Positions 12,343 to 27,300 of a stretch of 64,000 nucleotides of DNA are shown here, in pieces (the first letter of the stretch is position 1; every line of letters begins with the position of its first letter). The notes below the pieces were generated by a model. The model did no database searches, was not told the DNA's origin, and saw only the letters and a list, made by a program, of their open reading frames with translations. Made by a program: the position numbers and the translations under genes. Source of the DNA: Onchocerca lupi (taxonomy: Eukaryota > Nematoda > Chromadorea > Rhabditida > Onchocercidae); contig JAOVVO010000042.1 of the NCBI GenBank assembly GCA_028564675.1, positions 15,001-79,000 of the forward strand, given 5' to 3'.

Positions 12343-15300
12343 TTACTCATCTAAATCTACCAAACTCTGACATGTATAAAAACTATCAGTATCATGAGTT
12401 TGAAGCGAGAGAAGAGAGTGTGCTTTTCTGTGAAAATCATTGATCATAATCTTTTCGAATTCAGCTGATGTTTGCTCGTTTTCGAACTTTCCGGGTTCAA
12501 AGATCAATTCGTCTTCCGTACAGCCTACCCGGCTGAAAATAATTAAATAAGAAGAAACAATTAATCGGAATCATCAAACGCTCATTACGAATTGCTCCAT
12601 GCCTCCTTTTCTCCATGATTTAACGAGTTATGAAAATTTATCACAACATATGCTTACACAACTAAATGAATAAAGATTAACGATATACCTTTCTTCTACC
12701 CTATCTTGACTGTCCTCTAAACCATTTCGAGCGCTGACCGCTGAGGTGATGTCAGAAATCCGAGCCTGTCGTGCGAGAAAACGTTGTCTTTGAAGCTGAA
12801 TGAAAATATTCGCTGGAATATTGGGTATCACATAAGCAATCATTGCTTTGACCATTGCCACTAAATGCTTAAAAAGATTTATTCATAAAAATATGGATGT
12901 AACGGCATATGATTCCAGTTCAAACACACCTAAAAGGCGCAGCAAATTGAAAATTAGGTTACTTTCGTATTGAATGAAAGGAAACTGATTCTAACTGCAG
13001 AGAAAGTTTGTAAAGAGTAATTGCTGATTGCTGAAGTAGCAATAAAATGAAGTATTGAAACATTTAAAATAATACTCTCATAAAGAAGAGCGTTGATGTT
13101 GCAAAGAAAAAAGGATGCGGAAGACTAAAGAATGTTCAAAATTTAATTGGCCAATCCTTAAAAGAATTAACAACTACTAATTTTACAAGTAGTCTTTACA
13201 AATCTTTTAATAACATCGTCACTTATCAATTATTTTACTACCTTAGTTAAGCTTATTTGAGGAAATTCTATAAACTAGTTCAATAAAACTGCTATTGTAG
13301 GCAAATATAACAATGAATACTCCGAGTAAATCGATTAAAAATATTAGCTCGTAACCAACTTCCTAATTTCCTTGTCAAATGCTAAACAAATGTTTATATG
13401 GAAAACATAATATTAATTTAATTTTTTAAACAAAAAGACTGATGGAGCTTCAAATGAAAATGAATGGATTTTTTTTCCGGTAACTATATCTTTGTAATCC
13501 TTAGTTCACAAATATTTTATCCCGAATTTTTATCACTTCAATTCAAATCAAGATTAATTATTACAATTGTGCAATAATTCATTAAACAGAATGAATAACT
13601 TGCTTCGAAAATGAGAATAAATGCCAAACGAAAAGTAAAAACAATCCACCATTGCGTTGTGAAACCATAGTCATCATCACAATTTGTCAGTGGACCAATA
13701 GTACAAGGTGACTTTCTATAGTCACGGAACCTGATGAATTATAAATTTTTATAGCTTCTAGTTTCTAGTAGCAAGATAGATAAGTATAAGGCAGGATCAA
13801 CAGGATAAACAAATATCCTTATTTATGCCATATATCTAACAAACTTATGTAACAATTTTTTTTATTGTTGAAGGAATAATTTTATTTCAGAAAATATGTT
13901 GTTTTGCTTTATTTTTGACTATACAAAACGCAGCTATGTAAAGACATCTTTTGAAATGAATATAAAGTTGAATCATAAAAAGAAATAACAGTTCAATTTT
14001 ATAAACTAACCTACAAATAGTAATGTTCTCATCCTTGAACTCACTCCATTTTACGAAAATTCCGGATGAATCATAAAATGAGAGTGAATTGTTCACGTAT
14101 CCGTACAATTCATCATGCATGTATACAAACCGATAAACAAATCGAGGAATGAAATCGCTAGTAAATGCTATGATACAAGCCTTCAAAAAAAAAAAAAAAA
14201 AAAAAAAATCTACAGTTAAAAGAGCGAATAGTTATCATATCAATGTTCTTTGTTTTCTTAATTAAGTATCTCGACATGAACTTCAACTGGGCAAGGCAGT
14301 AGAACAAATTTTTTCTCAACAGTACTTCTTAGATTTCAGATTGAAATCTTTTCTGAATATGAAAATGAAACTTACATTAACAAGAACCGCTGCTCTGCTA
14401 ATCAGGCTTAAAATGGGCAACCAAATGCCAATATCACGTGCTCGCTCCGGCATTGGACGTCGACTTGCAACTACATATTTGTATGCATCAACCCGAATTT
14501 CAAAGATATTATTTAGCAAAGCGAAAAATGGTGCAAGTGGGAATGCTGATACAAAAAGAGTCACAAAGCCAAATTGTATCACTGAAAAAAGTTCTTTCTA
14601 GTCAAAATAAAAGTGCCCCGAAAGGTTGCCAACTTCTTTTATTATGGAAGTTGGCAACCTTTTTGGGCATTTTTTTCATTATGGATAAATAACAGAAGAT
14701 GCATTTTCTTCGACGTAAACAAAGGATTGTAAAGAGTTAAAAAAGTATGTTTACAAATCAGGCAATCATAGAAGCAAATAAACTGTTTAAGGCAGAGTAA
14801 TTACAGTACTTTCCGTTTAGAAAATTGTCGAAATTTTTCCTTTTTTTAAAAAAAAAAAAAAAAAAAACAGATTGCAATATATCAAGATTATTTTAAATTA
14901 TAGTTGGAAACCAACCCATTTCTAAATATTCATCAAATAAGAATTGTCCATACACAGGATTGAGTATATAATCTTGCTCCCATCTAGCTATTCTACCCCT
15001 TCCACTCAATTTCTCAATCAGTTCATGCTTTGTCCTTTCGTCTCGTTGTTTCTTGGTTTCCAATAATCTCAACGAGCGTAACCAAGTCATAAGTACCCTG
15101 AAAAAAAAAACTGACTTCCAAAATTCAGGGTGATAATCATTCGTAGAAAACAAGGTTTTCATTTAACTGATTGATTTAGAAAGTTCTGTAAATTTCTAAT
15201 AGAATCTGAAAAATATTTTGCTTACGGCCATGCAAATTCCACAAAACCATTCCAGAATTGTTTACCACACATGATGATTGCCAACTGTATTACAAGTTCG

Positions 15301-18300
15301 ACCATACAACCAGCTGGATCGCATTCTTCTGGTCGAAGACCGAAATAATGTCGTCCTGGCACGCTCGATAAACTATAAAATTTCGTTTATAAAATAGTCG
15401 AAATTGGTTGTTTGTTTTTAACCTGCTGACGAAATATCACACATAAGCACTGTATCAAAACGATGCGAATGGTCTTGACTTAATCGCTGAAAAGACAAAA
15501 AATACTTCCTATCCTTCTGCGCCGATCAATTTATGTTGACAGAAGACTGAGATACATGACAATGTTAACTCCACGATATAACGCTTTGGATGAAGCAAGA
15601 AATGTAATGAAAAACTATCCAGCTATGAAAACAAAGCTAAATTTTCAACATCAAGTGGCTATTATCTATAATAAAAGCTATTGAAATCTTGAAAACAATG
15701 ATCCAGGAATCGAGCTTCTCATAAAATATTTATCAAAAAATACAGTAAAATGTATATTGAATTAAGTTGAATGAAAAGCTCTTGAACGATTGCAATACCA
15801 AATAATTAAATGCGAAAAAATCTCTTAAAAACCAAGACTGAAATAATTGTCCGTTTAGAACAAAATGAATAGATCAGATCACAAGCATGTAGATGAACTG
15901 AAGATGCGTAAACGGTTAAAATGGCTGTTCAACATACTCTTCCGGATAATAACAAACAATGCAGAAAAGAGATGGACAACTTGGAAATGAATTCAGAAAA
16001 TAGACGGACGACTGAAGGATAAATATATAATCATGGAATGTTCATTACATGGAAATGAATAAATCAACATATATAGCGCATTACGAAACTAAATATGAAC
16101 GAGACAGCAACGTAACATCACACAATAGACTAAAAATACCGATGCAATTTTGATTTGGTAATATGGTTATTTAATATAATTTAAAAATAAAAATTTTAAA
16201 ACATACTTGCCCTTTACGAAAGCAATGTAAAAGATAGACGAGTAGTAGTTGATAAATTGAAACAAATAAACTTTAAACGTGTAGCTGTTATCGAATTCAA
16301 GCTGCGTCCTTGGACATTCCCAATCTGTTAATTTCAGCGCCAGATATGAATAAAGCTAAAGCAAACGGAATTTCAGCTGACATTATAAAGATCAATAAGT
16401 GATATCTTCATTTTCTTCTAATCTAAATGGCTTTTAAGAAGAAGTTCTATCTTCACAGAATTATCCCGATAGTAGTTTCACATTTTAGAAAAAAATATGA
16501 AAATACTACTTGAAACTTCAAAAACAGATTTCTGCTAACGAATGTTAACTATTCCCGCAAGTATTGTTGCAATGATTATTCAGTATAATTTAAATTCAAA
16601 AAAAAAAAAAAAAAAAGATCCTAGAAAAGACTTGTAAAAAGATGTTTTTCGCAATACTGTATAAATCAATAAAATCTTTAAACATACATAGCTCATTGCT
16701 AAAATAACTATTAAATTCAATGTGGCAGCAGTAGTGAATGTGAAGAGATTTGCATACGGTTTCATTTTATCCACCCGATAAAGAACTTGAGAAAATACAA
16801 TTCGATAAATTATAATACCAATAACGAATGCTATCACGAGAAACAGCTGCAAATGAAATAACTGAATATTTCCTTGAAAAGATTGAAAAAAAAAATAAGA
16901 AAGTTATTTCATGTTATTTACTCTATTAAAGAAACTTACAAAAAACAAAACAGTTATGCCGGATCCGATTAAATGTAGAAACTTATGAGTAAATGTTAAA
17001 TATGGCTCCAACTGCTGTGTAACCGGATTGATGCGCATTGTTTTCGCTTTTTTAACACGTAATTGGTATTCAGGTCTGATTGTTTCCTGAACTGAATAAT
17101 CCAGTTAGCAAGAAAAAACTGAAGTAAAAGTTTGAAAATTTTTATGTTCAAAGAGGATAAAACTTCGACATTTGTAAACATAATGAACTGATAAAAGAGA
17201 TCAATGTACTTAATTAGCAATTTTTATTATGAAAAGAGAAAGAAAGAATAAGACTTAAAGGAGGAAGCAGACTTTGATAAAGAAAAACTTCATAGGAATA
17301 TAAGGTTTACTGGAGCTAAAATTAATGTTGAATAAAGTTGAGAAGCTGCCTTTAAGCTAATAGCTAACAGCCTATAGAGAATCTAAATCAGCAATTTTAT
17401 TATCACTGCTGTAAGTATTCACTACTATTTTCAAAAAAAGATGTGTACACAACCTCGTCAACTTCAAAATCAAGCAAACCCCATTTCCATGCTACTTCAG
17501 CGTGATATCGCATCCATCCTTCCAAAAAGAGCGTTGCAAATATGCTCATCATAGCAGCGAATATAACAGTGGATGTGTTATCAAACACATACGAAAGCTG
17601 CAACATAATAATAAATTATAAATAAAAAAAATATATAAATTGAAAAAAAATACTATTCCTATCACTAAGCATCATCTTATTTATATAAGCTAAAATATAG
17701 GCACAAAATGAATAAAAATAAACATATAAACAGTAAAGCACATTCCCAGTTACTTAAAATTAATACTGAAAAAAAAAGCAGATTGAGAAATATAAACAGA
17801 AATTTAAAGTAGGAAAAAATATTGTCCTGTTTGGCTCCAGAAAATTTTTAGACACTTGTCTTCTTAGAACAATCACAAATACAGAGATAATACCTTTGAA
17901 TATATGCAGCTTGAATTAAGTCGAGTGTAATCGCAGTATTTGTCACACGTTGGACATAATATTACTTCAGCACCAATTCCATCACTACCGCAAATGTCAT
18001 TACTGAAACAAGATACAGTTCCTGAATGGAAGAAACTTGGAATTTCAAATCAGTTAAGGTACAAAGAGTTTTTTTATGAATCAGAGCGTTCTAAAATTAA
18101 CATACTTTCAGAAATATAAGATTTCTAGATTTGACTGCATTTAATCTCATGCATAATGAATTTTTTTTGTTTCGATGTAAATATTCATAATCTTTTCAAT
18201 TTTTAATTAATCTTGCAAATCTGTTTCCTGATGCCATCAATTAAGTAATTTCTTATCAAATAAAAATGAAAGGACTCTGTAATGTGAAATTCACGTTTTT

Positions 18301-21300
18301 TTTTTTTTTGATTTCGTATTAGTAAAATTTAAGACTGAAAAGTCCACTGACCATAAAAAAGATCTCAGCAAGTGTTTCTGTGCTGCCCTCGAAAAAAAAT
18401 TTCGGAAATTCGGTAAAAAAGATTTATATATATATAAGTTGTTATAAAGGTTAAATATTAAATGAAATCTGTAATAAACGTGACCTCGGTATATCCTCTG
18501 AAATTGTTAATATTCCATAAATAAAACATAAAATGCCGATAACAGAAACAGGTATTAAAGTTTTCGTATAGTAACCTAACCAGGCAAAATACCATCCAAC
18601 TTTTGAGCCAAAATATTTCCTAAAATACTTCACAATCGGTATTTCTATCAGCATCTAACAAAAAAACTCATGAACGGTACTTCCATCAGCGCTAATAGAT
18701 TTTCTTGTCAAAACTCTCAGAATTAATCTTAGACCACTACAGAGGCATTCATCAGCCCACTATAAACTTTATACAGATAATCTTTATCATTAAATCTGAT
18801 TTCAAATGAATGTTCGAAACATCATATAAGAAATTCATTTCATCCTTTTACAAATTCCATTCGAAATCGATTTCGATTTATAAAATGCATTAATCAAATC
18901 TAATCGATCTTTATTATATGGAAATACCAGAAATGATATGGAGACAACATCTGGAATTTCCCAGCAAAGGGAAAAGAGAAAATAAGATATAAAAAAAAAA
19001 AAGAAAAAAAAACTGGAGTACTTTATTAAGGAAAGTGGTTGGTACTTGCAAATATTTGTAATACGAGCCCAATTCCAGTATAAAAATTCACGATCGGTAC
19101 TTCTATCAGCATTATATTCATTCCACTCACATTTCTATGAATAAAAAATAGAAAAATAGCAAAAAATTATTGCCATATAAAGCATCAACCATCAATCACT
19201 ACTATTAAGATGATAAGTAAAATTCGAATTAGAAACAATCAAAAAAATTACTAAATAAGACCACAGTCCTGAATACCCAAAATTTTACAAAAATATCTCG
19301 ATCTGATATGTTAATGTTACCTCATGTAGTGGAAAAGCTGAAGTGTATGTACCATTTTTGATCAAACGTTCTATGCCAACACGACACTTTTCAGTATCAT
19401 GTGTATCATATTTAGTTCGAATCAACAAATCATATACTAACCGACTTCGTTCTGAATCATCAAAGAATGTATCCGGATTTTCGTGACCAACATAACTGCA
19501 AAATAATACATATACAAGTCATATATTTACACAAATGCCAAAAAAATAGTAATTATATTGATCTCTAATTTCGACGTAGCCACCTCCATGTTACTGAAAT
19601 AGAGCCATATACTTCTTAGTACAGCCATTCTGGAAGCTTATTTCGATTTTTTTTATACATCAATGAATAATCTGGAGTAAATGCTATTCGCTATAAAGCT
19701 TTCACTAATGCAAATTTAATAGTAGAAATTTTAAACAAAAAGTAAAAAGAATACCATTCTAAATGAGCAGCTATGAAAGGAGCTGTAAAATAATTTGGTT
19801 CTTTTAGTCGTTCATTTGTCTTTTCATCAAATGTCAAAAAATGAAATCTTTTCATGAATTTTTCCAATATTCCTTCTAAAACAGTTCGCCCCTGAATGAA
19901 ATATTGTAAATGAAACTTTCATTGGCATTGAAGAATTTCTCATGTATTTTGTCACAAATCTGTTTTTTTTTTTAGAATGCTTGCATGATATAAACTGCCT
20001 TATGAAAAAATATATTTAAAAGCTTTTGATAACTTTTTAGTTTCAAGTGTTATGAAAAAACATGTGCATATCCACTGTACCTTTTTAATAAAATTAAACA
20101 TTTGAAATAAATATTAAGTCCAATTCAAATCAACATGATATTAATTTCAACATAACGAAAATAAACTGACTTCTACATCACTTTGTAGCACTGGCATTTT
20201 CAGACAAACACTTTCAGCTTGTTTCATTAGTAGCAAAAATGGTGCATGAACCAATACAAAACGAGTTCTTCTGCAATACTGAAAATCACATGTTTAAAAA
20301 ACTGCGGAATTATGTGAATTATTTCTTTTTAAAGATAACTTGTTTGCTTTATCTGATATCGAATACCTCTCATTTTGAGTAAAACTTTCCAGTAAATAAA
20401 ATCTTCTTTCCAGCCTCAAATTAAACATTGAAAATTACAACTAAGAAAATCTAATACGAAATCTTTGCAAATAATACGCGCTAAATGTTCGAAATTTCAG
20501 AATAAATAATCCATTCATTTCTTAGACTGATCACCGCAGGAAAAAAATAAAACTTAGGAACTAAATAGGTACTTATTCAATTATTTACTGTCAATATTAA
20601 ATAGTTTTAGCAGCATTTATAGCATAATAAAACTATTTTGCACTAAAGATTATATAATGAAAATCATACCTTCCCTTCAACATGCTCTAATTCCAGTCCC
20701 AACTGCCTTAAATTCGCCTCATACTGCAAGCGCTTAATTACTTTTCTCTCCTCCCTCGATCTTGGATGAGGGCTCTACAATAATACCACATGAGATAGTT
20801 TTTGAAATTGATTTTTTAGAAATTATTTTTACAGCTTTTCGAGAAAATTTCTTTTCTTCCATCACCTCAATTTACATGGTATATATTAAAAGTTAAGTGA
20901 TTACAAATTTTACCTAAGAAAATGAAAAAGAAACTAAATTACTAATAAACATAATTTCGAAGCGATACTTACATTTCCTACATCGTTTACACTGCTGGAT
21001 TCTTTTTCATCATCTATTTCATTACATTCGTAAGTCAAGACGTAATCAATTTTTCTTTTTCCATCTTTAAAATATGTGGTCTGGAAATCATTTCGCTGAA
21101 GCTTCGAAATTTTACATTTCCTCTGAAAAAAGACATTCACGAATAGAAAAATAATTTGATGATTTACTTACTAAAGAACTGTTGCGATACCAGCAGCTAC
21201 AAGATTTATGAATAAATTTAAAAACATATTTTGCCCAATGGGAACCGAATAATATCTACTTTGTCCGTCCTTTCATTTGTTCCTTCTCATTACTGACATA

Positions 21301-24300
21301 TGAAGATACCGTTTAACTATTAATATCTCTTATTCGTAAATTCGATTATAAATTCCCTAAATTTTCTAAAAAACATCTCTGTTTCACGAATCAAGAAAAG
21401 CAAACTTCACCTGCCTTTCCGTTAGCTCAGTGATACTCATCAGTGATTCACACTCAAAGCAACTGTTACGCTTCAAGTAATGCTTTCGATTACCGCAAAG
21501 AGAAATTCCTACAAAATGAAGCTTGATTTATACAGCTGATAATCTGAACAAACAATGTGATATAGCCTTGTTTCATGCATACAATTGAAGCAAAAACGTA
21601 ATTTTCTGTTCAAATAATAATTAAAAATATAATTTATTTGAACAGCAAATTATATGCAAAAATATGATAATAATATAAAGCACAAAAAAAATTAAACAAG
21701 AAAACAATAGACCATTAATGAACCAAAATATGCGAGAACTCGAAAATGTTAAAATGCTAACGAAGTGGGAGGAAAAGAAGACTCTTACTCAAATGTAATC
21801 GAATCATTTCTATTAAACTGTGAGTTAAAAACAGATGTATCAGAAAAACGAGATATTTTCAGAAGATTTTTAACGTACCTATTAACATGTCAAGACCATA
21901 TTCATAGTAAAACAGAAATGTACATCGACTGTTGTAAACTGCCATATTTTCGCGATAGAAAAACATTTTTTTGCAAATGATAACAAAATTTATCTTAAGT
22001 TGACATTTTCAAGGTTAAATTTTGATCAGTAAAGAGAATTGAAAACATAAAAAAACTGGACTAGTTCATTTATCCAAATCCAATGCAATGAAAAAATCCA
22101 AAAATCCCAAAACCGTTATAATACTATCACTTTTTCATCGATAAGTACCATTCTATTTTATCGATATTTGGTAATAACTTATTAATGAGATAAGATTTTA
22201 ATAATGATTCTAGGACTTTAACATTTGTTTGTTACGTTGGGATGGGATGAATGGATATATGCAGTTTTTGTACGGACGGTTGTAAGTAAATAATATTTTA
22301 GTGTGAGCGAGAGGTTATAGGTGACAATAAAAACAAATAAATGAAAATTCAACATGCTCATACTGAAAAACTTATATAAAAATATCGCGACTGTTAGAGC
22401 AAAAGAGAGAACTAAACGATACCACAAAACTAAGAAAGTAATGGAAAAATAAAAAGACATGCATAACTGAAGAAAACGAACTATTTAAACGTGTAACTGT
22501 CTCTACGGTACATGGTATATTTTTATTAATTTTTAAACAGTGAATGCATGAATACAATTTATAATAAGTTGATTCTTGAATTATTCTTTTCAAAAATGAT
22601 TGAATTTGATAAATTTAGAAATTAATACAAAAGATCCGATGGGTTTACATAAATATTTGCTTACGAGAAATAGACTAGTAATTGATTTCTTATCTGTTTC
22701 ATTCATTTTCAAATCCTTCATTACTGTTTATATCTTAGGAATGAAAGTGACTTCTGTTTTGTGAATTGATAATTATACCGTATTATGAAATGTTCATTCT
22801 GTTTGCTCTCACTTGGATAAATTTTAAATCCATAACCAAACAAGTATATTTACATTTAAAAATTGATATTACGAAATAATCAGTAATGAAATCAAGCAAA
22901 TTAACATTTTTTCCAACTTATTTGTGAAACTTAAAGTAGCAATTAACTTTTCCTCAATAAAAATGTAAGCACAGCCAACTTCTCATACATACAAGCGAAA
23001 TAAAAACACAAATCATATATGATTCCATATCAAATACCTGTTTCTATACTTGCCTGTGTCGATAATGGTATGTTGTTACGCAGATCTGATTCACTGTCGT
23101 TCATGCCTGTAACATAGCTGGATGTAAGCAAAAGAATGATTTAGTATTATGAAAAATGTGAAATATTCACCAAAGATCAGATAAAAAGCCGATTCATTGA
23201 GCGCAATTCTAAGAACAGATAATGTATGAACTAGGAAAATAAGTCAAACTACCAGTTAAAATGGACAAAACCAGTGGTCAAACAAAGTAACTAAAAGAAA
23301 TCATTCAGACTAGGAATCAGCAACAAAATTATGTAAATGAATAATCATTAGCTAGTGCATCTCAGCAAAATGGCCGAGGCATCATTTATCATATGACGAC
23401 TAGGATGAATAATACAAATAAATTATACGAATTGTATGAATAAATTAATGTATTAATAAATTACAAGCGTATAATTTCTCTATAAATAATATGGTCATTA
23501 CTTATTCTTTTCATTATCTCCAAACATTCCATTTTGTTACGTTTCATATTCTAACTGTATTCTGTTCCTTTTTCTTCCCCTTAGTAGTTCATTAACACTT
23601 TGAATTTGTCTAATAATCAGCACTTTGAATTTCAAAATTTAATAAATCAATGCGTAAAGAAAGACTTCAACTTTCCTAGAGCAGAAGATAGGCACTAATA
23701 TTTGTTATTAATCTGGACATAGAAATTAGCACAAGAATTACTGCTACTCATCTTTTCAGTCCTCTCTTCTTACTTCCTGCCCGCTTTATCACCTGACCTT
23801 TTCAAGATAATGAAGGGTATAGTGTCCTGTACGGTTTAGCGTATTTCGAATATCTTCCAAATGACGTTACCATCCTCCCGCACCACAATATGTATGCTTT
23901 ATGCACTCGCTAAGTTTCGACTGAAGCGCAAATTGATGATTAATAATGAGACATTGTGCAAATTGCACGATCCAAGACGTGATTGGGATGCGTAGAAATG
24001 TGGAAATTGAACATTGGAAGTGGTAGGCTAATAATATTTTTGTAGGAAATTGAGGAATGATTTCAAGGAGATATGAATTTTATTCAGTTATTTGATTAAA
24101 AATTTTATTCAATTATTTGATTACAAATTTCGAGAAGAGAGATGCTCGATGTTCAGATCGATTCGAAATTAGCTGAAAATAAAATGATTATATGCGATGA
24201 TGATGTTTAAAAAATAATCGTGTTTGTAATAGTCAATACAGGACGATGATATTCTGTAAGGATTAGTACAAGATGATAATGTCCTATAATAGTCATTTAA

Positions 24301-27300
24301 ATGTGTAACATTGAAATGCTCATTGATTAATTAATGGATATTGAGATGTATGCTGTATTACGATGATGTATCTTTGTGTTGAGTGCTATGCTACGTCCTT
24401 CTCCTTTTTTTGTTGGAGGTAAAGTTAAGTAGGACGGATAAGTCAACCGAAGTTCGACGAGGCATTCTCATCCATTTCAAATGTATTTTCCAGTGCTGTG
24501 TCACAGTGTGTCGAAATTGATGATACCATTGACAAGTCACCTTCTGCTGCAATAGTTATCATTCTGGAATTCTTTGTCCGAGCTCTATCTTCAGAAAATC
24601 GAGGAATGGAATTTGTGTCTGTTACATATGCATATAACGCCAATGTTTCATAAAATTTGAAAATTTTCATAAAAGAATTATCGATTGCGATGAAACTACG
24701 AAAAATACCATTTTATTGATTCTGAAATCAGAGAATGCGTTTATTTGTTTCTGAAAATTTTCGAGAAAATTGATCAGAACGCTCAAATCAAGCAAGCATA
24801 CCTGTATTCAATTCTTGTCCTTCAAGATATTCAAGAATAGAATTCTTGTTGATATCTAAAACATGCAGAAAATGAATAAATACTTTTTTGAAAGATTGAA
24901 AACTCTCAAAACAATATAATATATTCAGCCCATTTTCGAGTAAAGTGATTGATCGACGAGAATAGATAAAAATGGTTCATATTATCTGGGTCAAACTTAC
25001 CATCGTCCGTAAACGAAAGTAGCTGTCCCATGTTATCAAAATTCTCTACTGGCATTGCAACTTTCTCTAATGATACCAATTCTTAAATCATTTATGGAGT
25101 ATATATATATATATAAACGAATTTAAGAAATGATATTTTAGATAATTGAACTTACAGAGTACCACTAATTCTTTATTTCTCTCTTAATTATTATGCAGCC
25201 AAAGAATTCTGGAAACTAATTTGCCATTATCAGCTGATAAAAGTGGCTCTAATCCATCGTTGACTGTTTCGTTTCTACTAACTTACTTGGTTATTTGATA
25301 AAATTATTGAAACGATGATCGATATTTTTAAAGAAGAAAGAGAAATTATTATTCAATCAATTATTTCTAGCAGTTTATCAATTCCTTCTTCTGTCTGAAG
25401 AAGCAACTTGGCAGTTATGATCTCTATCAGGCAATATTGCTCCCGTATCAGGAAAATATTCAGTGCATCGAAGATTGCATTTATTAGTAATAAAGTAGTA
25501 ATAGACACAAGTATTTAAAACTTTTGAGAAAAATCGGAAAAAATTCATTAAAAATTTTGAAAAATCAATAAAAAATAAATTGGATAATGGAAAAGTTTAC
25601 TTTCTCCAATAAATTCCAAAGAATCTGTAACGTGGGCAGAACGAAATTTCGATGAACGTCCTAAAGTTAACTTTAAAGTTAGCTGAAACTTAGCTCCCAT
25701 TTTCACATAATCAATTTGATAATATAATAATATTAAATTACGGAACTTCTCTTACGCGTATAAATATCGCTCGAAATAGTGGAATGCTTGTTATTGCTGG
25801 AAATATCATCGGCACTCCATGATATTTCTTGTTCTGTAGGATGTAGTTATTATTTTTAATTTCATTAGAAACATCGCATTTCGCTCAATAAAACTTGCCG
25901 TCACTTCATTTTCCAAGATAATCTCATCATACAATTCTAACAAGATGATTTATTTAACTTCTGTCTAGTCTCATCGTTGTGACAATATTATTTGACTGAA
26001 TATGGTACAACAAATACATAAAAAGAACAAAAAACAAAAATTCTTGAAAAGAGATAACTAAAATGAAAAAGAGAGTCTGGGAAAAAATTCAAAATTATCA
26101 AGAATCTTAAACTTTCCTCTAAATAATAGCTAACGTTATTAAAGTTGATGTCTGGAAATTTATCGTCATTTTGTTTTCAAGTTATAACAAATTCTATTTT
26201 CACTTTATATTTAATAGTGAGGTCCTAAAATATATCAGAATTCTTTCAAAGTTGATAAAGTTAAGATCTTAGAAAATACATTTACACTCTACTGCGGATT
26301 TCAGATTTCTTACTTTCCTTTTCTTATTTTTATAAAAAATGAATTTTAAATGAAATCCTATTAATGTCCATTTAATTACCAAATCAAATAATCTGTATCT
26401 AGCTTCCTAATATCACCTGTAATACCGATATATGTTAGCTCATTTGAAAATTTCCATAACATTTAAATTTCATATTTTTCTTTCAATTTCTTCATAACAT
26501 ATAAAATATTTTCTTAAGCAAAAATAATAATCGGTCATAATTCTAAATGAATTACTGGATTTAACAACTTCGGATTGAGTGCCAGAATCAAATTCAACAC
26601 TTGCTTCAGATTTCGGTTCTGTATAATCAGAATAAATCAAATGTAATTCACGACCTAGAATTACGCTCATGCAATATTCATATATATATCTTTTAACTAC
26701 AGCATTTCTCATTTTGAATTCCTGAAATTTCAGTAGCAGTTTAATCCAATCTAATTGAGGGTAATAAGCAATGTTACAGTTTTCCAAAATTAAAAAAACC
26801 AATAAGCATAAAACACACAGTACATAAGACAAGCATTCAATAGAATTTTGCGAATTCGAAGCACAAATGAAAAAAATCGCACCTTCATCTCGAATTTTCC
26901 AATGTGCCGGATTACCTAGAAATAATATCGCAATTTTTTAAAGAGCGAAGATATAGAATAGATTTTTGACATAAACTTAGCTTAAATATTATGTAAGAGA
27001 AAAATAATCTTTTTCAGCAAAGACAAAACAGAAATGTCCACCGAAAATAGAGCACCATGGACGTCCATCATATTCAACATCTGTCTCTGATGGAGGCTCA
27101 TCGTAGTCGGAATAAATTAAACGAACTTCGCGACCTGAAATAATACTGCCTTTTTTGAAAAATTAGTGCAGAATTTTTGTGATTTTTGCAAGATTTAAAA
27201 TTGTTATTTTAAATTAAATAACTGCACCAAAACAACTTATTAATTCAGTACAAAATGCCTCCATGAACTGGAGAAGTTGTTCAAGCTAGGTACTGATTTT

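Noticed and set aside
18620..18654. ATG-led extension (MLIEIPIVKYFR) of an anoctamin exon
   Set aside because: The true acceptor is at 18620-18621 (TTTTAG); the family sequence requires SLIKKYFG across the junction, so this is intronic repeat sequence.
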